DNA of 64,000 bases, taken from positions 1-64,000 of the forward strand of contig UNSJ01000003.1 in assembly GCA_900548405.1 (NCBI GenBank), given 5' to 3'. The notes beneath the pieces are model-generated. The model had not been told where the DNA came from, did no database searches, and saw nothing but the letters and a program-made list of their open reading frames with translations. Shown in pieces: positions 35,906 through 47,852 of the stretch (its first letter is position 1; each line of letters opens with the position of its first letter). This stretch comes from Candidatus Gastranaerophilales bacterium (GTDB lineage: Bacteria > Cyanobacteriota > Vampirovibrionia > Gastranaerophilales > Gastranaerophilaceae). The position numbers and the translations under genes were made by a program.

Positions 35906-36894
35906 AATTTTATATACGCTTTCATAATTTTATTTGCCATAGTATCTTTAAATGCTTTATCTATATCCTCTAAACTGTATTCTGTTGAAATTCCGTTGAC
36001 TTTAACTTTTCCTTCTTTCAGTAAATCAAGAGAATCCTTTAAATCATCAGGTGACGGTGAATAACTGCCAAGCACCGTAAGTTCTCTATAATAAATTTCG
36101 TTATTCGGATAAGCAGCCGTGTCTGAAGGAGTGCTTGAAAATACAAGAATTTTACCACCGTTACGAACAAATTTTAATGCTGTATCAATAGCTTTATCAG
36201 CACCTGATGTCATAAAAATTCCATGTGCTTTAAAATCTTCAGGCAATTCTCTGACATCATAAGCTTCAATATCTAAAGATTTTAAAAATTCAATTCTTTC
36301 TTTGATTAAATCACAGCCGATAACATTATATCCGTAAGCTTTTAGAGCTTGAGCTGTTAAAATACCAATTGAACCGAGCCCTACAACCAACGCTGTGTCA
36401 TTTTCGATTAAATCAGCTCGTTTTATTGCTCTTACAATGCAGCCTAAAGGTTCATAAAAAGAAGCTTCAACATCAGTAAGATTTTTCGGTTTTAAATGAG
36501 CAACATTTTTGAGATGTTCTTCGCTCAAATAAACATATTCTGAAAAACCTCCGGGTTTAATATTAGTGGATTTAAAATGATTGCACATTGAAACATTTCC
36601 GTGCTTGCAATAATCACATTCACCGCAAGGAATATGGTGTGATGTAACAATTTCATCACCGATTTTAAAATCTGTATCGGAATTTATATCGACAATTTCA
36701 GCAACAATTTCGTGCCCCAAAACAGTTCCGTTTTTTGAAATTTTGTGAACAAATTTAACAATATCTGAACCGCAAAGACCGCATCCCAAAACTTTTACAA
36801 TTGCGCCTCTTTGTCCTTCTAATTTAAGATTATCAACGTTTTTAACCGTGATTTTATCATTATCAATTACTGCTATTTTCATATCTCGCCTCAC
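35902..36894 (-). CDS. zinc-dependent alcohol dehydrogenase (MDR family)
   Basis: 330 residues and the first gene of a two-gene operon. Catalytic zinc motif CGLCGSD and GHEIVAE, structural zinc CGECDYCKHGNVSMC, and the cofactor fold VVGLGSIGILTAQAL. It is clearly related to the downstream gene but divergent. ATG 36894 has GAGGCGAG upstream (the product starts MRRD by an upstream alternative, with MKIAVIDNDKITVKNV the likelier start at 36882). Substrate unknown; polyol or sugar-alcohol oxidation is plausible. Confidence 0.82.
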   Translation of the reverse strand: MRRDMKIAVIDNDKITVKNVDNLKLEGQRGAIVKVLGCGLCGSDIVKFVHKISKNGTVLGHEIVAEIVDINSDTDFKIGDEIVTSHHIPCGECDYCKHGNVSMCNHFKSTNIKPGGFSEYVYLSEEHLKNVAHLKPKNLTDVEASFYEPLGCIVRAIKRADLIENDTALVVGLGSIGILTAQALKAYGYNVIGCDLIKERIEFLKSLDIEAYDVRELPEDFKAHGIFMTSGADKAIDTALKFVRNGGKILVFSSTPSDTAAYPNNEIYYRELTVLGSYSPSPDDLKDSLDLLKEGKVKVNGISTEYSLEDIDKAFKDTMANKIMKAYIKL

Positions 36895-36915
36895 AAATGA
36901 AATATTATCACAAAC

Positions 36916-36944
36916 TTGAAAAGAATTAAATTAGACTATATAAT
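36916..36944 (+). promoter_or_regulatory. promoter giving a leaderless mRNA
   Basis: TTGAAA (36916-36921), 17 bp, TATAAT (36939-36944); the expected start coincides with ATG 36951 and there is no Shine-Dalgarno. Confidence 0.7.
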
Positions 36945-36950
36945 AATATT

Positions 36951-39015
<2,065 letters not shown>

Positions 39016-39016
39016 A

Positions 39017-39859
39017 ATGTTTAGCACAGATACAGATTATGAAATTGTAATATTTTCAATAGGAGATACAAAAGCAGGAACTAAAATGGGAAAACTCCAG
39101 TTAAAAAACTGTGAGGATAATTCTCTTTTAAACTGTATTTTATGGGAGGAAACTTTAAACCGTTTTGACAGTAAAGTTTTTAGAACAGGTAATATAGTAA
39201 GAATTGTTTCTGCATCATTTAATGAAAAATTCAATAACTGCCTTGTTTCAGCTCTTGAATTAAAAAAAGAAGCTAAGACAGGACTGGACTGTGCTGAAAG
39301 AGAAAAAGTATATGCAGAATTGACATCTTACATTGATAAAATTAAAGATGAAAAACTGAATTCATTCCTTGCAAGATTTTTTGCCGAGCATAAAGATAAA
39401 ATTAAAGTTATGCCTGCCGCAAAATTAATGCATCACAACTACATAGGTGGGCTTATGGTTCATACGCTTGAATGTCTTAAATATGCAGAAGAAAATATGG
39501 ATATTTCTATTTATGAATTTAACAGAGATAATATCCTTGCAGCTTGTATGCTTCACGATATCGGCAAAATCTTCGAATATACAATTGATACAGAAACTGG
39601 ATTAATTGATTATGATGAAAACTTTAGAAAAGAATGGATTTCACATTCACAATACGGTTTTTCAATCTGTATGAATCAAGATTTCAAGGAAATAGCAAGA
39701 ATGATAGCCGCACATCACGGAAGAAGCGATTGGGGTGCAATTATTGATTTGGAAGAAAAAGATTTGGAACCTGAATTATATTTTATTCATTTAATAGACA
39801 ATTTGTCCGCTAAATTCGGAAAAATTAACGTACACCTCTTAGAAAGTAAAGGAGTATAA
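39017..39859 (+). CDS. OB-fold/HD-domain 3'-5' exoribonuclease, YhaM-like
   Basis: 280 residues: an N-terminal OB-fold (GKLQLKNCEDNSLLNCILWE) and an HD domain with H in HHNYIGGLMVHTLECLK, HDIGK (about residue 176), HSQYG and AAHHGRSDWGA. This matches YhaM/CBF1, which trims single-stranded RNA and DNA. It follows ilvC by one base and precedes two kinase genes by two, so the run is an operon. Confidence 0.85.
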   Translation: MFSTDTDYEIVIFSIGDTKAGTKMGKLQLKNCEDNSLLNCILWEETLNRFDSKVFRTGNIVRIVSASFNEKFNNCLVSALELKKEAKTGLDCAEREKVYAELTSYIDKIKDEKLNSFLARFFAEHKDKIKVMPAAKLMHHNYIGGLMVHTLECLKYAEENMDISIYEFNRDNILAACMLHDIGKIFEYTIDTETGLIDYDENFRKEWISHSQYGFSICMNQDFKEIARMIAAHHGRSDWGAIIDLEEKDLEPELYFIHLIDNLSAKFGKINVHLLESKGV

Positions 39860-39861
39860 TT

Positions 39862-40536
39862 TTGTCAAGGTTAACCGAAAATCACAATCTGCCCGGTACT
39901 CTTGTTTGTGTAGAAGGTATCGACGGTTCAGGAAAATCAACACAAATTACGCTTTTAAGAGATTGGCTGAAATCAACAGGTCAGGACGTAATTTTCACGG
40001 AATGGAATTCATCAGAACTTATCAGCCAGACTACAAAACTTGCAAAGAAAAAAAATCTGCTTTCTCCGCGAACTTTTTCGCTTTTGCACGCCGTAGACTT
40101 TGCCGATAGATTAAAACAGGTTATCGGACCTGCGCTAAAAGCAGGATTTATTGTACTTGCAGACAGATATGCATACACGGCATTTGCAAGAGATGCCGCA
40201 AGAGGAGTTGATCCAAACTGGGTTAGAAATGTTTACAGTTTCGCATACAAACCTGATTTGGCAATCTATTTTGATATTGATCCGAAAACTTCTATGGAAA
40301 GAATTTGCTCTAACCGTGCTCCAAAATTCTATGAAGCAGGAATGGATTTAAAACTAAGTAATGATCCTTATGAAAGCTATATGATTTTTCAGGGAAGGGT
40401 TATTAAAGAATATCAGGAAATGGTCGATGAATTCGGACTTGTAAAACTTAATGCACTTGATTCTATTCACTCTAAACAAATTGAAATAAGAAGAATGCTG
40501 AAAGAAGTTTTAAACGCTAAAGGAGTAAACATTTAA
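39862..40536 (+). CDS. tmk: thymidylate kinase, copy 1
   Basis: 224 residues. P-loop CVEGIDGSGKSTQITLL (about residues 16-32), the DRY motif LADRYAYTAFARDAARG (about 99), and a C-terminal helix set typical of dTMP kinases. The start is TTG 39862 with AAAGGAG 9 nt upstream. It is followed with no gap by a second family member. The N-terminus (SRLTENHNLPGTL) is longer than usual. Confidence 0.85.
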   Translation: MSRLTENHNLPGTLVCVEGIDGSGKSTQITLLRDWLKSTGQDVIFTEWNSSELISQTTKLAKKKNLLSPRTFSLLHAVDFADRLKQVIGPALKAGFIVLADRYAYTAFARDAARGVDPNWVRNVYSFAYKPDLAIYFDIDPKTSMERICSNRAPKFYEAGMDLKLSNDPYESYMIFQGRVIKEYQEMVDEFGLVKLNALDSIHSKQIEIRRMLKEVLNAKGVNI

Positions 40537-41208
40537 ATGGAAAAATTTAAGAAAAAACATAAATATGAAGGCTTACTCATAGTAATTGAAGGGACTGACG
40601 GTTCAGGAAAATCAACTCAATTAGAGCTTTTAAAACGTTCTTTGCAGGCACAATCTTATGGTGTTATGGTTTCTGAATGGAAAACATCAAGGCTTATTGC
40701 AAATGTTATTGACGATGCAAAAGACAGAAACCTTTTAAATGCAACAACTTACAGCCTTTTATATGCTGCTGATTTTGCAGACAGGCTTGAAAATCAGATT
40801 ATACCTGCGTTAAAATCAGGATTTATAGTTCTTTTAGACAGATATTATTACACTGCACTTGCTCGTGATGTTGTGCGCGGTCAGGATATTGAATGGGTTA
40901 AAAACCTTTATGAATACGCTCCTGAACCTGATTTGGTGTTCTATCTTGATATGCCGGTCGATGTTCTTTTGAAAAGAATTATCGGTACTACCGGTCTTGA
41001 TTTTTACGAAAGCGGCAGAGATGTAGGTTTTTCAACAGATTTTTATAAGAGTTTTGAAATCTATCAGAAAAAATGTTTAGAAGAATATAATAATATGAAA
41101 TCTGAATATAACTTTAAAAGCATAGACGGTACAAAATCAGTTGATGAAATTCATAATTATATGAATAGTGAAGTACAAAAAGTTCTTGATTCAGGAGTTT
41201 TATATTAA
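40537..41208 (+). CDS. thymidylate kinase-like protein, copy 2
   Basis: 223 residues, clearly related to the preceding gene: P-loop VIEGTDGSGKSTQLELLK and DRYYYTALARDVVRG both intact. ATG abuts the upstream TAA. Two adjacent full-length copies imply different substrates (dTMP and another nucleoside monophosphate or polyphosphate donor) or subunits of one heteromer. Which copy is the essential dTMP kinase cannot be told from sequence. Confidence 0.8.
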   Translation: MEKFKKKHKYEGLLIVIEGTDGSGKSTQLELLKRSLQAQSYGVMVSEWKTSRLIANVIDDAKDRNLLNATTYSLLYAADFADRLENQIIPALKSGFIVLLDRYYYTALARDVVRGQDIEWVKNLYEYAPEPDLVFYLDMPVDVLLKRIIGTTGLDFYESGRDVGFSTDFYKSFEIYQKKCLEEYNNMKSEYNFKSIDGTKSVDEIHNYMNSEVQKVLDSGVLY

Positions 41209-41346
41209 CTGATATCTTGTTTATATCCTAAATTGTTACGGAAATAAATAAAAATTTACGTTGTGAAACATTTTGCGCCATAAGGCATGTTTTATGATAA
41301 ATTAGATAATGTAAAGAGACACATACAGTTTTAAGGAGATTAATGA

Positions 41347-41964
41347 ATGTCTGAATATTTGAGCAAAGAAGAGATTAAGCAATGGAGAAGCTCATTAGAA
41401 AAGATTACATTAGAGGAATACGCTGCCAGATTAGGGAAGAAAATAGAAGAAACCAAACCTACTAACGATTTAATCGATATCGTGTTGAAAGGTAAACCTG
41501 TGGTTTCAAATACAGAAGAATATAAACAAACACGTACTGAAAGATTGAGCTCGATTGCTGAACGCGCTTACGAAAGAGAAAGAGAAATTGCTCCAAGCCC
41601 GTTTACAATTAACAAAATTCTTACACACGAAACTCCTGTAAAAATCGAAAAAACTGAAAAGAAAACTGTTTCATCTAAAAAAGCAACGCCAAAATCAATC
41701 AAAAAAGAAACAGCAGCTGTGAGTGCTGAAACTTTAAGAGATGAAGTAAGAATAGTTTTCAAAAAAGCTCTTACAGACAGAGAACAAAAAGTTTTTGATC
41801 ACTTTGTTGAACATAAAAATAAAATCGTTTATGCTAAAGATTTAGCTTCACTTTTAGATTTGCCCAGAGATTATGTATACAAATACATCAAAAATTTAAG
41901 AGCAAAAATAGAAGGCGAAAATCTTAAAAACGCTGATAAAGGCGGATTTATCTTAAATATATAA
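41347..41964 (+). CDS. hypothetical protein with C-terminal winged-helix, 205 aa
   Basis: The N-terminal two thirds are charged and probably disordered (Lys/Glu/Thr-rich, about residues 30-135). The C-terminal 65 residues, from LTDREQKVFDHFVEHKNKIV to GGFILNI, read as a winged helix of the OmpR/TrmB kind, with YVYKYIKNLRAKI as recognition helix. It could be a DNA-binding regulator. Shine-Dalgarno AAGGAG; monocistronic, ending in a terminator. Confidence 0.6.
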   Translation: MSEYLSKEEIKQWRSSLEKITLEEYAARLGKKIEETKPTNDLIDIVLKGKPVVSNTEEYKQTRTERLSSIAERAYEREREIAPSPFTINKILTHETPVKIEKTEKKTVSSKKATPKSIKKETAAVSAETLRDEVRIVFKKALTDREQKVFDHFVEHKNKIVYAKDLASLLDLPRDYVYKYIKNLRAKIEGENLKNADKGGFILNI

Positions 41965-41985
41965 TCATAATCATATCACTTTAAC

Positions 41986-42023
41986 AAAAAATCACTCTCT
42001 GAAATAATGAGAGTGATTTTTAT
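41986..42023. terminator. bidirectional hairpin terminator
   Basis: AAAATCACTCTC/GAGAGTGATTTT with a 10-nt loop, T-run on the plus side, between convergent genes. Confidence 0.85.
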
Positions 42024-42048
42024 TATTAGTAATTCATCTGTCAAATAA

Positions 42049-43452
42049 TTATTTTCTCAATAATACATTTATTCCTGCTTTAAAATAGTTTTTAACTTCT
42101 TCATAAGAACGTATTCTAGATAACATCTTCAAAATATACGTCGGTCTTAAATAAAAACGTCTTATAGCTGATTTGTGCAGCGCAAAAACTCTGTCACGGC
42201 TTAAGTGATGAGTATTTAACGACGGATAGTAATATGCACTTTCAAAAGATGTTTCTTTATCAAAAAGATTATGTTCTTTTGCATATTCATAGAACCTTGA
42301 ACCCGGCAAAGGAGTTGCTGTATAAAAACTTATAAAATCACTATCAAGCTCAATTGCAAAACGGATTGTTTCTTCAGCAGTTTCTTCTGTTTCCCACGGA
42401 AGTCCAATAACAAAATAATTATAAATTCTTATCTTTGCTTTTTTAAATACTTTTACGGTTTTTCTTACATCATCGAGAGTAATTTTCTTTCCCATTTGTT
42501 CAAGCATATATTGAGAGCCGCTTTCTACGCCAATGCTAACCAAACGGCAGCCTGATTTATACATAAGTTCAGCCATTTCTAAATCTGCTGTATCAGCCCT
42601 TGTATTTGCAGACCAGGTAATATCTAAACCGCTGTCTATAATTGCATTACATAAATCAAATGTCCACTTTCTGTCAACATTGAAAATATCAGACCAAAAT
42701 AAGAAATTTCTTATATTATATTTTTCAACACATTCTCTTATTTCCATAACAATATTTTCTGGGCTTCTTTTTCTAACCTTAGCCCCCGATACAGGAGTTG
42801 CAAGACAGAAAAAACAGTGGAACGGACATCCGCGTGAAACTTTTACAGTAGCTTGAACCTTGTTGTTATCAGGGCGTCTGTAAATGTTGTTATTAACAAG
42901 ATGACGTGCCGGAAAAGGCAGTGAGTCCAAATCTTCTATAAAAGGTCTTTTACCCGTAAATTTTACTTGAGAATCTTCAAAATAGTAAATACCTAAAATA
43001 TCAGCCTTAGGTTTTCCTTCAAGGATTTCCTTTAAAGTTTCTTCAGCCTCGCCCAATATTCCGTAGTTTAAAGCACTGTTTTCTTTTAAAATCTTTTCCC
43101 CCAATGTTAAAAAAGCAGCGCCCTTAGCTATTGTTACTATATTCGGACATATTTCTTTTGCAAGTTTTACAGCCTGTAAATCATGTTCTAAAGTTGGAGT
43201 TGCAATGTTTACAACCAAATAATCAGGATTAAATTCTTTTAAATCTTTTTCATAATCCCCGCCCTGACTGTAATCTTCAATCTTTGCTTCTAACCCGTTT
43301 TTTTCTGCTACTGCAGCAAGATAAAGTAAGTCTGTCGGAGGAAGCGGAGGTATAACAAGCAGTTCTTTTGTCGGCTGCTGGCATCTGTCTTCCCTGTTCA
43401 TTACAGGAGAAGGCGGGTAAATTAATAATATACGTTTCTTATTTTCTGACAT
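42049..43452 (-). CDS. B12-binding-domain radical SAM protein
   Basis: 467 residues. The N-terminal half is a cobalamin-binding Rossmann-like domain (LLIYPPSPVMNRED; PPTDLLYLAAVAEKNG). The radical SAM core has the cluster motif CPFHCFFC in SRGCPFHCFFCLATP (about residue 210). Such proteins do methylations or rearrangements in lipid, hopanoid or natural-product synthesis; the substrate is unknown. Two bases separate it from the upstream transporter stop, so they share an operon. Confidence 0.85.
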   Translation of the reverse strand: MSENKKRILLIYPPSPVMNREDRCQQPTKELLVIPPLPPTDLLYLAAVAEKNGLEAKIEDYSQGGDYEKDLKEFNPDYLVVNIATPTLEHDLQAVKLAKEICPNIVTIAKGAAFLTLGEKILKENSALNYGILGEAEETLKEILEGKPKADILGIYYFEDSQVKFTGKRPFIEDLDSLPFPARHLVNNNIYRRPDNNKVQATVKVSRGCPFHCFFCLATPVSGAKVRKRSPENIVMEIRECVEKYNIRNFLFWSDIFNVDRKWTFDLCNAIIDSGLDITWSANTRADTADLEMAELMYKSGCRLVSIGVESGSQYMLEQMGKKITLDDVRKTVKVFKKAKIRIYNYFVIGLPWETEETAEETIRFAIELDSDFISFYTATPLPGSRFYEYAKEHNLFDKETSFESAYYYPSLNTHHLSRDRVFALHKSAIRRFYLRPTYILKMLSRIRSYEEVKNYFKAGINVLLRK

Positions 43453-43453
43453 T

Positions 43454-44839
43454 TTAAACCTTTTCTTTAACAGTATTTGTTATTACAGCTGCGATTGCAA
43501 GGCAAACTGCTCCTACAACAAATGCATATTCCCAGTGATAGTTAATGTAATCTGAACCCATAGCAAATGAGCATTTAGAAATAAACCATGCAACAAGTGT
43601 GCATACAAAAACCTGCGGACCTGCAATAAATATATTAAATATTCCCATTACAGACCCCTCAGTTCCTTTTTTGATAAATTGTGAAAGCATAGCAAACGGC
43701 AATGCGCAAATACTTGCCCAGCCGATACCAGCCAATCCCATTAATGCGGCAACAGCTTTAGGTTCTTTTACAAAGAACATTCCCAAATATGCAAGTATCA
43801 TAGTTATTAATGATATTATATGAACTTTTTTATTGGTATATTTAGCTGAAAGAATTCCGATGGGAATTGCAACAAGGAAACAAACCAAATTAAATATTGC
43901 AAAGCATACAGAAGAAAAATTTGTACCGCTTAAAGTTGCTTTTGAATACAATTCACGTGTAGATTCTCCAACAGTTGTTAAATCAGGAACACAGTAGATT
44001 GTGTGTACGGCATACTGTGTAAAAAATATCATCATACACATTGTACCAATCCATGTAAAGAATTGCATTGTACAAATTTTAGAAACTTCAGGCGATAATG
44101 CAAAGAAGTTTTTTAAAGAATCCATAAAATTGTCTTCTTTTTTATCAGCAATTGCAACATCTTTAATGATTTCTTTTTTGGTCTGATGTTCTTTTATAGT
44201 AATACAAGTCCAAATCATAGCTAAAGTAAATGCAACAGCTGCCATTATAAATTGAGCAGAAATTGACATTTGGTAACCGAATGCCCATTTTAAAAACGGA
44301 GCAGTACCCGCAGCGATAACCGAACCAAGCCCGATAGCAAGACTTATATAAGAATTAGCAAGCGAATATTGTTCTTCCGGAACTACATCGGGGATTAAAG
44401 CTCTATAAGGACCTTGAGCAACATTAACACAAGCATCAATAATCCAAATCATAATTGCAGCAATTACTAAAGCTGTTATAGGGGGAAGATTTAATCCTGT
44501 AACGTTATGTAAGAAATCTGCAACGGTTGCAGAATTCGGAAAAATCCATAATGCAAGAGATGCAAGCAATGCACCGCCTAAAAGGTACGGTCTTCTTCTG
44601 CCCAAAGGAGAAACTGTTTTATCACTCAAAGCTCCGACTATTGGCTGAACAACCATGCCTGTAAAAGGCCCAGCAAGCCAAATTAAACCGTAAATAAAAG
44701 GGGATGCTCCAAGACTTTCCGTAACAGGTCCGGACAAAATAATCCTCATCTGCCACGCAAACTGCAAGCCGAAAAACCCCAGCGCAAAGTTCAAAAATTG
44801 TGCAGTAGTAAACCTCTTTAATACATTATTTTCTTCCAT
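43454..44839 (-). CDS. GPH/SLC45-type MFS sugar transporter
   Basis: 461 residues with about 12 helices. SDKTVSPLGRRRPYLLGG (about residues 72-89) is the loop 2-3 motif of the GPH and SLC45 families, which move disaccharides with cations. The pairing with a radical SAM protein gives no clear substrate. ATG 44839 has GGGGAG upstream. Confidence 0.8.
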   Translation of the reverse strand: MEENNVLKRFTTAQFLNFALGFFGLQFAWQMRIILSGPVTESLGASPFIYGLIWLAGPFTGMVVQPIVGALSDKTVSPLGRRRPYLLGGALLASLALWIFPNSATVADFLHNVTGLNLPPITALVIAAIMIWIIDACVNVAQGPYRALIPDVVPEEQYSLANSYISLAIGLGSVIAAGTAPFLKWAFGYQMSISAQFIMAAVAFTLAMIWTCITIKEHQTKKEIIKDVAIADKKEDNFMDSLKNFFALSPEVSKICTMQFFTWIGTMCMMIFFTQYAVHTIYCVPDLTTVGESTRELYSKATLSGTNFSSVCFAIFNLVCFLVAIPIGILSAKYTNKKVHIISLITMILAYLGMFFVKEPKAVAALMGLAGIGWASICALPFAMLSQFIKKGTEGSVMGIFNIFIAGPQVFVCTLVAWFISKCSFAMGSDYINYHWEYAFVVGAVCLAIAAVITNTVKEKV

Positions 44840-44913
44840 TAAAATATCTCCCCAAATAATCTCTCGTATATATTAAAATACACACAACATACAGTATAGT
44901 CAAGCTGTTAAGC

Positions 44914-44944
44914 AAAAAAGCTCCTTAGTTAAGGAGCTTTTTAC
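44914..44944. terminator. terminator after pyrG
   Basis: AAAAAGCTCCTTAGTTAAGGAGCTTTTT at 44915-44942, perfect stem with short loop. Confidence 0.85.
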
Positions 44945-46545
44945 TACTTTTTATTAACAGCTGCATCAATCAAACCTTTGAATAACGGATGAGGCCTTTC
45001 TGGTCTTGATTTAAATTCAGGGTGGAACTGACACGCAACAAACCAATCAAGTTTTGGTAATTCCACAACTTCAGCGAGCATTCCGTCAGGCGACATACCT
45101 GAGAATACCAAGCCTGCATCTGCAATTTGTTTCAAAAATTCGTTGTTAACTTCATATCTGTGTCTGTGACGTTCTGAAATTTTTTCTTTTCCGTAAGCCT
45201 TTGCGGCTTTTGAGCCTTTTTTCAAAATACAATCGTAAGCGCCTAGACGCATTGTTCCGCCGTAAGCCTGAACATTTTTTTGCTCAAGCATAATATCGAT
45301 TACAGGGTATTGCGCATTTTCATCAAACTCGGCTGAATTTGCATCTTTCAACCCTACAACATTTCTTGCATATTCAATAACAGCACACTGCATACCCAAA
45401 CAAAGACCTAAGAAAGGAACATTATTTTCTCTTGCATATTTGATTACGTTAAGCTTGCCTTCAATCCCTCTGATTCCGAAGCCTCCAGGAACAACAACAG
45501 CTTGAACGTCTTTCATCAATTCTTTGCATTTAGTTTCGTCCATACAGTCTTCAGAATTAATCCATTTAATATCAATAGCAGCATCATTTGCATAACCTGC
45601 GTGTTTCAAAGATTCAACAACCGAAATATATGCATCGGAAAGTTTTGTATATTTACCTGCAATTGCAACTTTAATAGTCTTTTTAGGATTTTTAATTCTT
45701 TCAACAAGTGTTTCCCAGCCCTTCAAATCAGCTTTCTTATCATTAACTCTAAGCATATCTAAAACAACATGAGCCATTTTTTGAGCTTCCAAAGCTAAAG
45801 GAACTTCATAAATGCTTTTCATATCACGGCATTCAATAACCGCTTCTTTAGGTACTGAGCAGAATAAAGCAAGTTTTTCTTTTTCTGTTTTAGGAATAGG
45901 TTTAGTTGTACGGCAAACAAGGATTTCAGGCTGAATACCATAGCTTCTTAAAACATTAACACTGTGTTGTGACGGTTTTGTTTTTAATTCACCGGATGTA
46001 GGAAGATACGGAAGAAGCGTACAATGAATTGAAATAGCATTTCCAATACCAGCTTCTGCTTTAAACTGTCTGATAGCTTCTACAAAAGGCAAGCTTTCAA
46101 TATCACCCACAGTACCTCCGATTTCAATCAGCTGAAAATCAGGTTTAAACTGTTTTGTAGCACCGTTAATTCTGGATTTGATTTCGTTGGTAATATGCGG
46201 AATAACTTGAACTGTACCGCCAAGATAATCTCCGCGTCTTTCTTTTTTTATTACATGCTGATAAACACTTCCTGATGTAACGTTATTGAGTTTTCCTAAA
46301 GATGTATCGGTAAATCTTTCATAGTGTCCCAAATCCAAATCTGTTTCAGCTCCGTCATCGGTTACAAAAACTTCACCGTGCTGGAACGGGCTCATAGTGC
46401 CGGGGTCAACGTTAATATAAGGATCAAACTTCTGGTTAATAACAGAAAAACCTCTTGCTCTCAACAATTTTCCCAATGAAGCAGCAATAATCCCTTTTCC
46501 CAATGAACTAACAACACCGCCTGTAATAAAAATATATTTTGTCAT
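44944..46545 (-). CDS. pyrG: CTP synthase
   Basis: PyrG aminates UTP to CTP using glutamine. The 533-residue protein has the synthetase domain ([20 protein letters not shown], then [19 protein letters not shown]) and a class I glutaminase with nucleophile Cys in [12 protein letters not shown] (about residue 380) and the His/Glu pair in [11 protein letters not shown]. Length is normal. ATG has GGGGTAG upstream. It follows gatC by 89 nt. Confidence 0.97.
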   Translation of the reverse strand: MTKYIFITGGVVSSLGKGIIAASLGKLLRARGFSVINQKFDPYINVDPGTMSPFQHGEVFVTDDGAETDLDLGHYERFTDTSLGKLNNVTSGSVYQHVIKKERRGDYLGGTVQVIPHITNEIKSRINGATKQFKPDFQLIEIGGTVGDIESLPFVEAIRQFKAEAGIGNAISIHCTLLPYLPTSGELKTKPSQHSVNVLRSYGIQPEILVCRTTKPIPKTEKEKLALFCSVPKEAVIECRDMKSIYEVPLALEAQKMAHVVLDMLRVNDKKADLKGWETLVERIKNPKKTIKVAIAGKYTKLSDAYISVVESLKHAGYANDAAIDIKWINSEDCMDETKCKELMKDVQAVVVPGGFGIRGIEGKLNVIKYARENNVPFLGLCLGMQCAVIEYARNVVGLKDANSAEFDENAQYPVIDIMLEQKNVQAYGGTMRLGAYDCILKKGSKAAKAYGKEKISERHRHRYEVNNEFLKQIADAGLVFSGMSPDGMLAEVVELPKLDWFVACQFHPEFKSRPERPHPLFKGLIDAAVNKK

Positions 46546-46634
46546 TTTCTACCCCACATATCACATAATCACAACATTAATAAGAAATCCTGAATTACAG
46601 CTGTAACCTGTATTCAGGATTAAACTTATTCAAA

Positions 46635-46916
46635 CTAATTAATTTTAGGAACTTTAAAAAATCCGTTTTCTTCATCAGGCGCATTAGCCATCAAATCTTC
46701 TTTGCTGATTTCCTGAACAACTTTGTCTTCTCTCATAACATTATAAAAATCAATAACCTGTGTCATCGGCTTAATGTTAGAAGTATCAACTTCATTCATC
46801 TGGTCAACATATTTCAAAACATCACCAAGCTGTTTTGTATACAATTCTTTTTCATCTTCTGTTAATTCAAGTCTTGCAAGCTTTGCAACGTGCTCAACAT
46901 CTTTTATTGTAATCAT
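46635..46916 (-). CDS. gatC: Asp-tRNA(Asn)/Glu-tRNA(Gln) amidotransferase subunit C
   Basis: 93 residues of the small stabilising subunit of GatCAB: DVEHVAKLARLELTEDEKE (about 5-23), LGDVLKYVDQMNEVDTSNI, then a conserved MREDKV and PDEENGFFKVPKI. gatA and gatB are not in this window, an unlinked arrangement. Shine-Dalgarno GGAG. Confidence 0.93.
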   Translation of the reverse strand: MITIKDVEHVAKLARLELTEDEKELYTKQLGDVLKYVDQMNEVDTSNIKPMTQVIDFYNVMREDKVVQEISKEDLMANAPDEENGFFKVPKIN

Positions 46917-47046
46917 TTTTTTACTCCATCAAATATAAATTCATTGTAGCATAAAAATTTTTCATGCATAAAATATATTACATAAAATTAATCATTTTAA
47001 AAATGAAAAAGTTATGATATAATGTTGACAGATATTGGAGATTATT

Positions 47047-47835
47047 TTGTTAGAGAGCAAAGAAAAACCGGCAGAAGAACTTGACCTTCAAATCCTTGCA
47101 TACAAACAGTGTAAGGACAAGAAGAAAAAACGTATGCTTCATTTAAGCATTGTTGAAAGCGCTATGCATCTTGTAAAAAAAATAGCAGGAAGCATTGCGG
47201 GGCAATCAGGCATTTCAAATGAAGATTTGGTTCAGGTAGGCTCCATAGGCTTAATAAAGGCTATCGAATTTTTTGATACGAATAAAAATGCAAGATTTAA
47301 AACTTACGCTTCATATTTTATAAGAGGTGAAATCAAGCACTATTTAAGAGATAAAGCATCAATAATCAAAGCACCGAGAGAGCTGCAGGAGCTTGTATTC
47401 AAAATCAGCACCGCAGTTAAGCAGTTAAAAGAAAAGGGTATTGAAGATCCGTCAGATGAACAGATTGCTGAAATTGTAGGAGTTTCAACCTCCAAAATCC
47501 ATGAGGTTATGGAAATCGAGCTTTGCAAGAGCACTCTTTCTCTAGACCAGACTTTAACGTCTTCCGATGATGATGATTTAACTCTTATCGATAAAATTCC
47601 GGCAGGAGATTATCAGGAATTTTTAAGTTCTTATGAAAACAAAATAATGCTTGCAGCTGCTATAAAAAAATTACCGTCTGAATTACAGCAGATTATTGAA
47701 TTAAGCTATTATCAGGATTTAAACCAGCGTGAAATCGCTGAAAAAATAAACATTTCACAAATGCAGGTTTCAAGAAGATTAAAAAAAGCATTGAGTAAAA
47801 TGTATGAAATAATTAAATATCAGGAAGATAAATAA
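47047..47835 (+). CDS. group 3 sigma-70 factor (SigF/WhiG/SigB-like)
   Basis: 262 residues from TTG 47047, chosen because GGAG lies 6 nt upstream; a TTG 12 nt earlier is less likely. Region 2 is SNEDLVQVGSIGLIKAIEFF and RFKTYASYFIRGEIKHYLRD, region 3 follows, and region 4 has the HTH DLNQREIAEKINISQMQVSRR. It lacks region 1.1. In cyanobacteria SigF controls type IV pilus genes; the gene directly downstream is prepilin peptidase, so a role with the prepilins is a reasonable inference. Confidence 0.88.
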   Translation: MLESKEKPAEELDLQILAYKQCKDKKKKRMLHLSIVESAMHLVKKIAGSIAGQSGISNEDLVQVGSIGLIKAIEFFDTNKNARFKTYASYFIRGEIKHYLRDKASIIKAPRELQELVFKISTAVKQLKEKGIEDPSDEQIAEIVGVSTSKIHEVMEIELCKSTLSLDQTLTSSDDDDLTLIDKIPAGDYQEFLSSYENKIMLAAAIKKLPSELQQIIELSYYQDLNQREIAEKINISQMQVSRRLKKALSKMYEIIKYQEDK

Positions 47836-47852
47836 ATCAGGAGAAAGAGATA

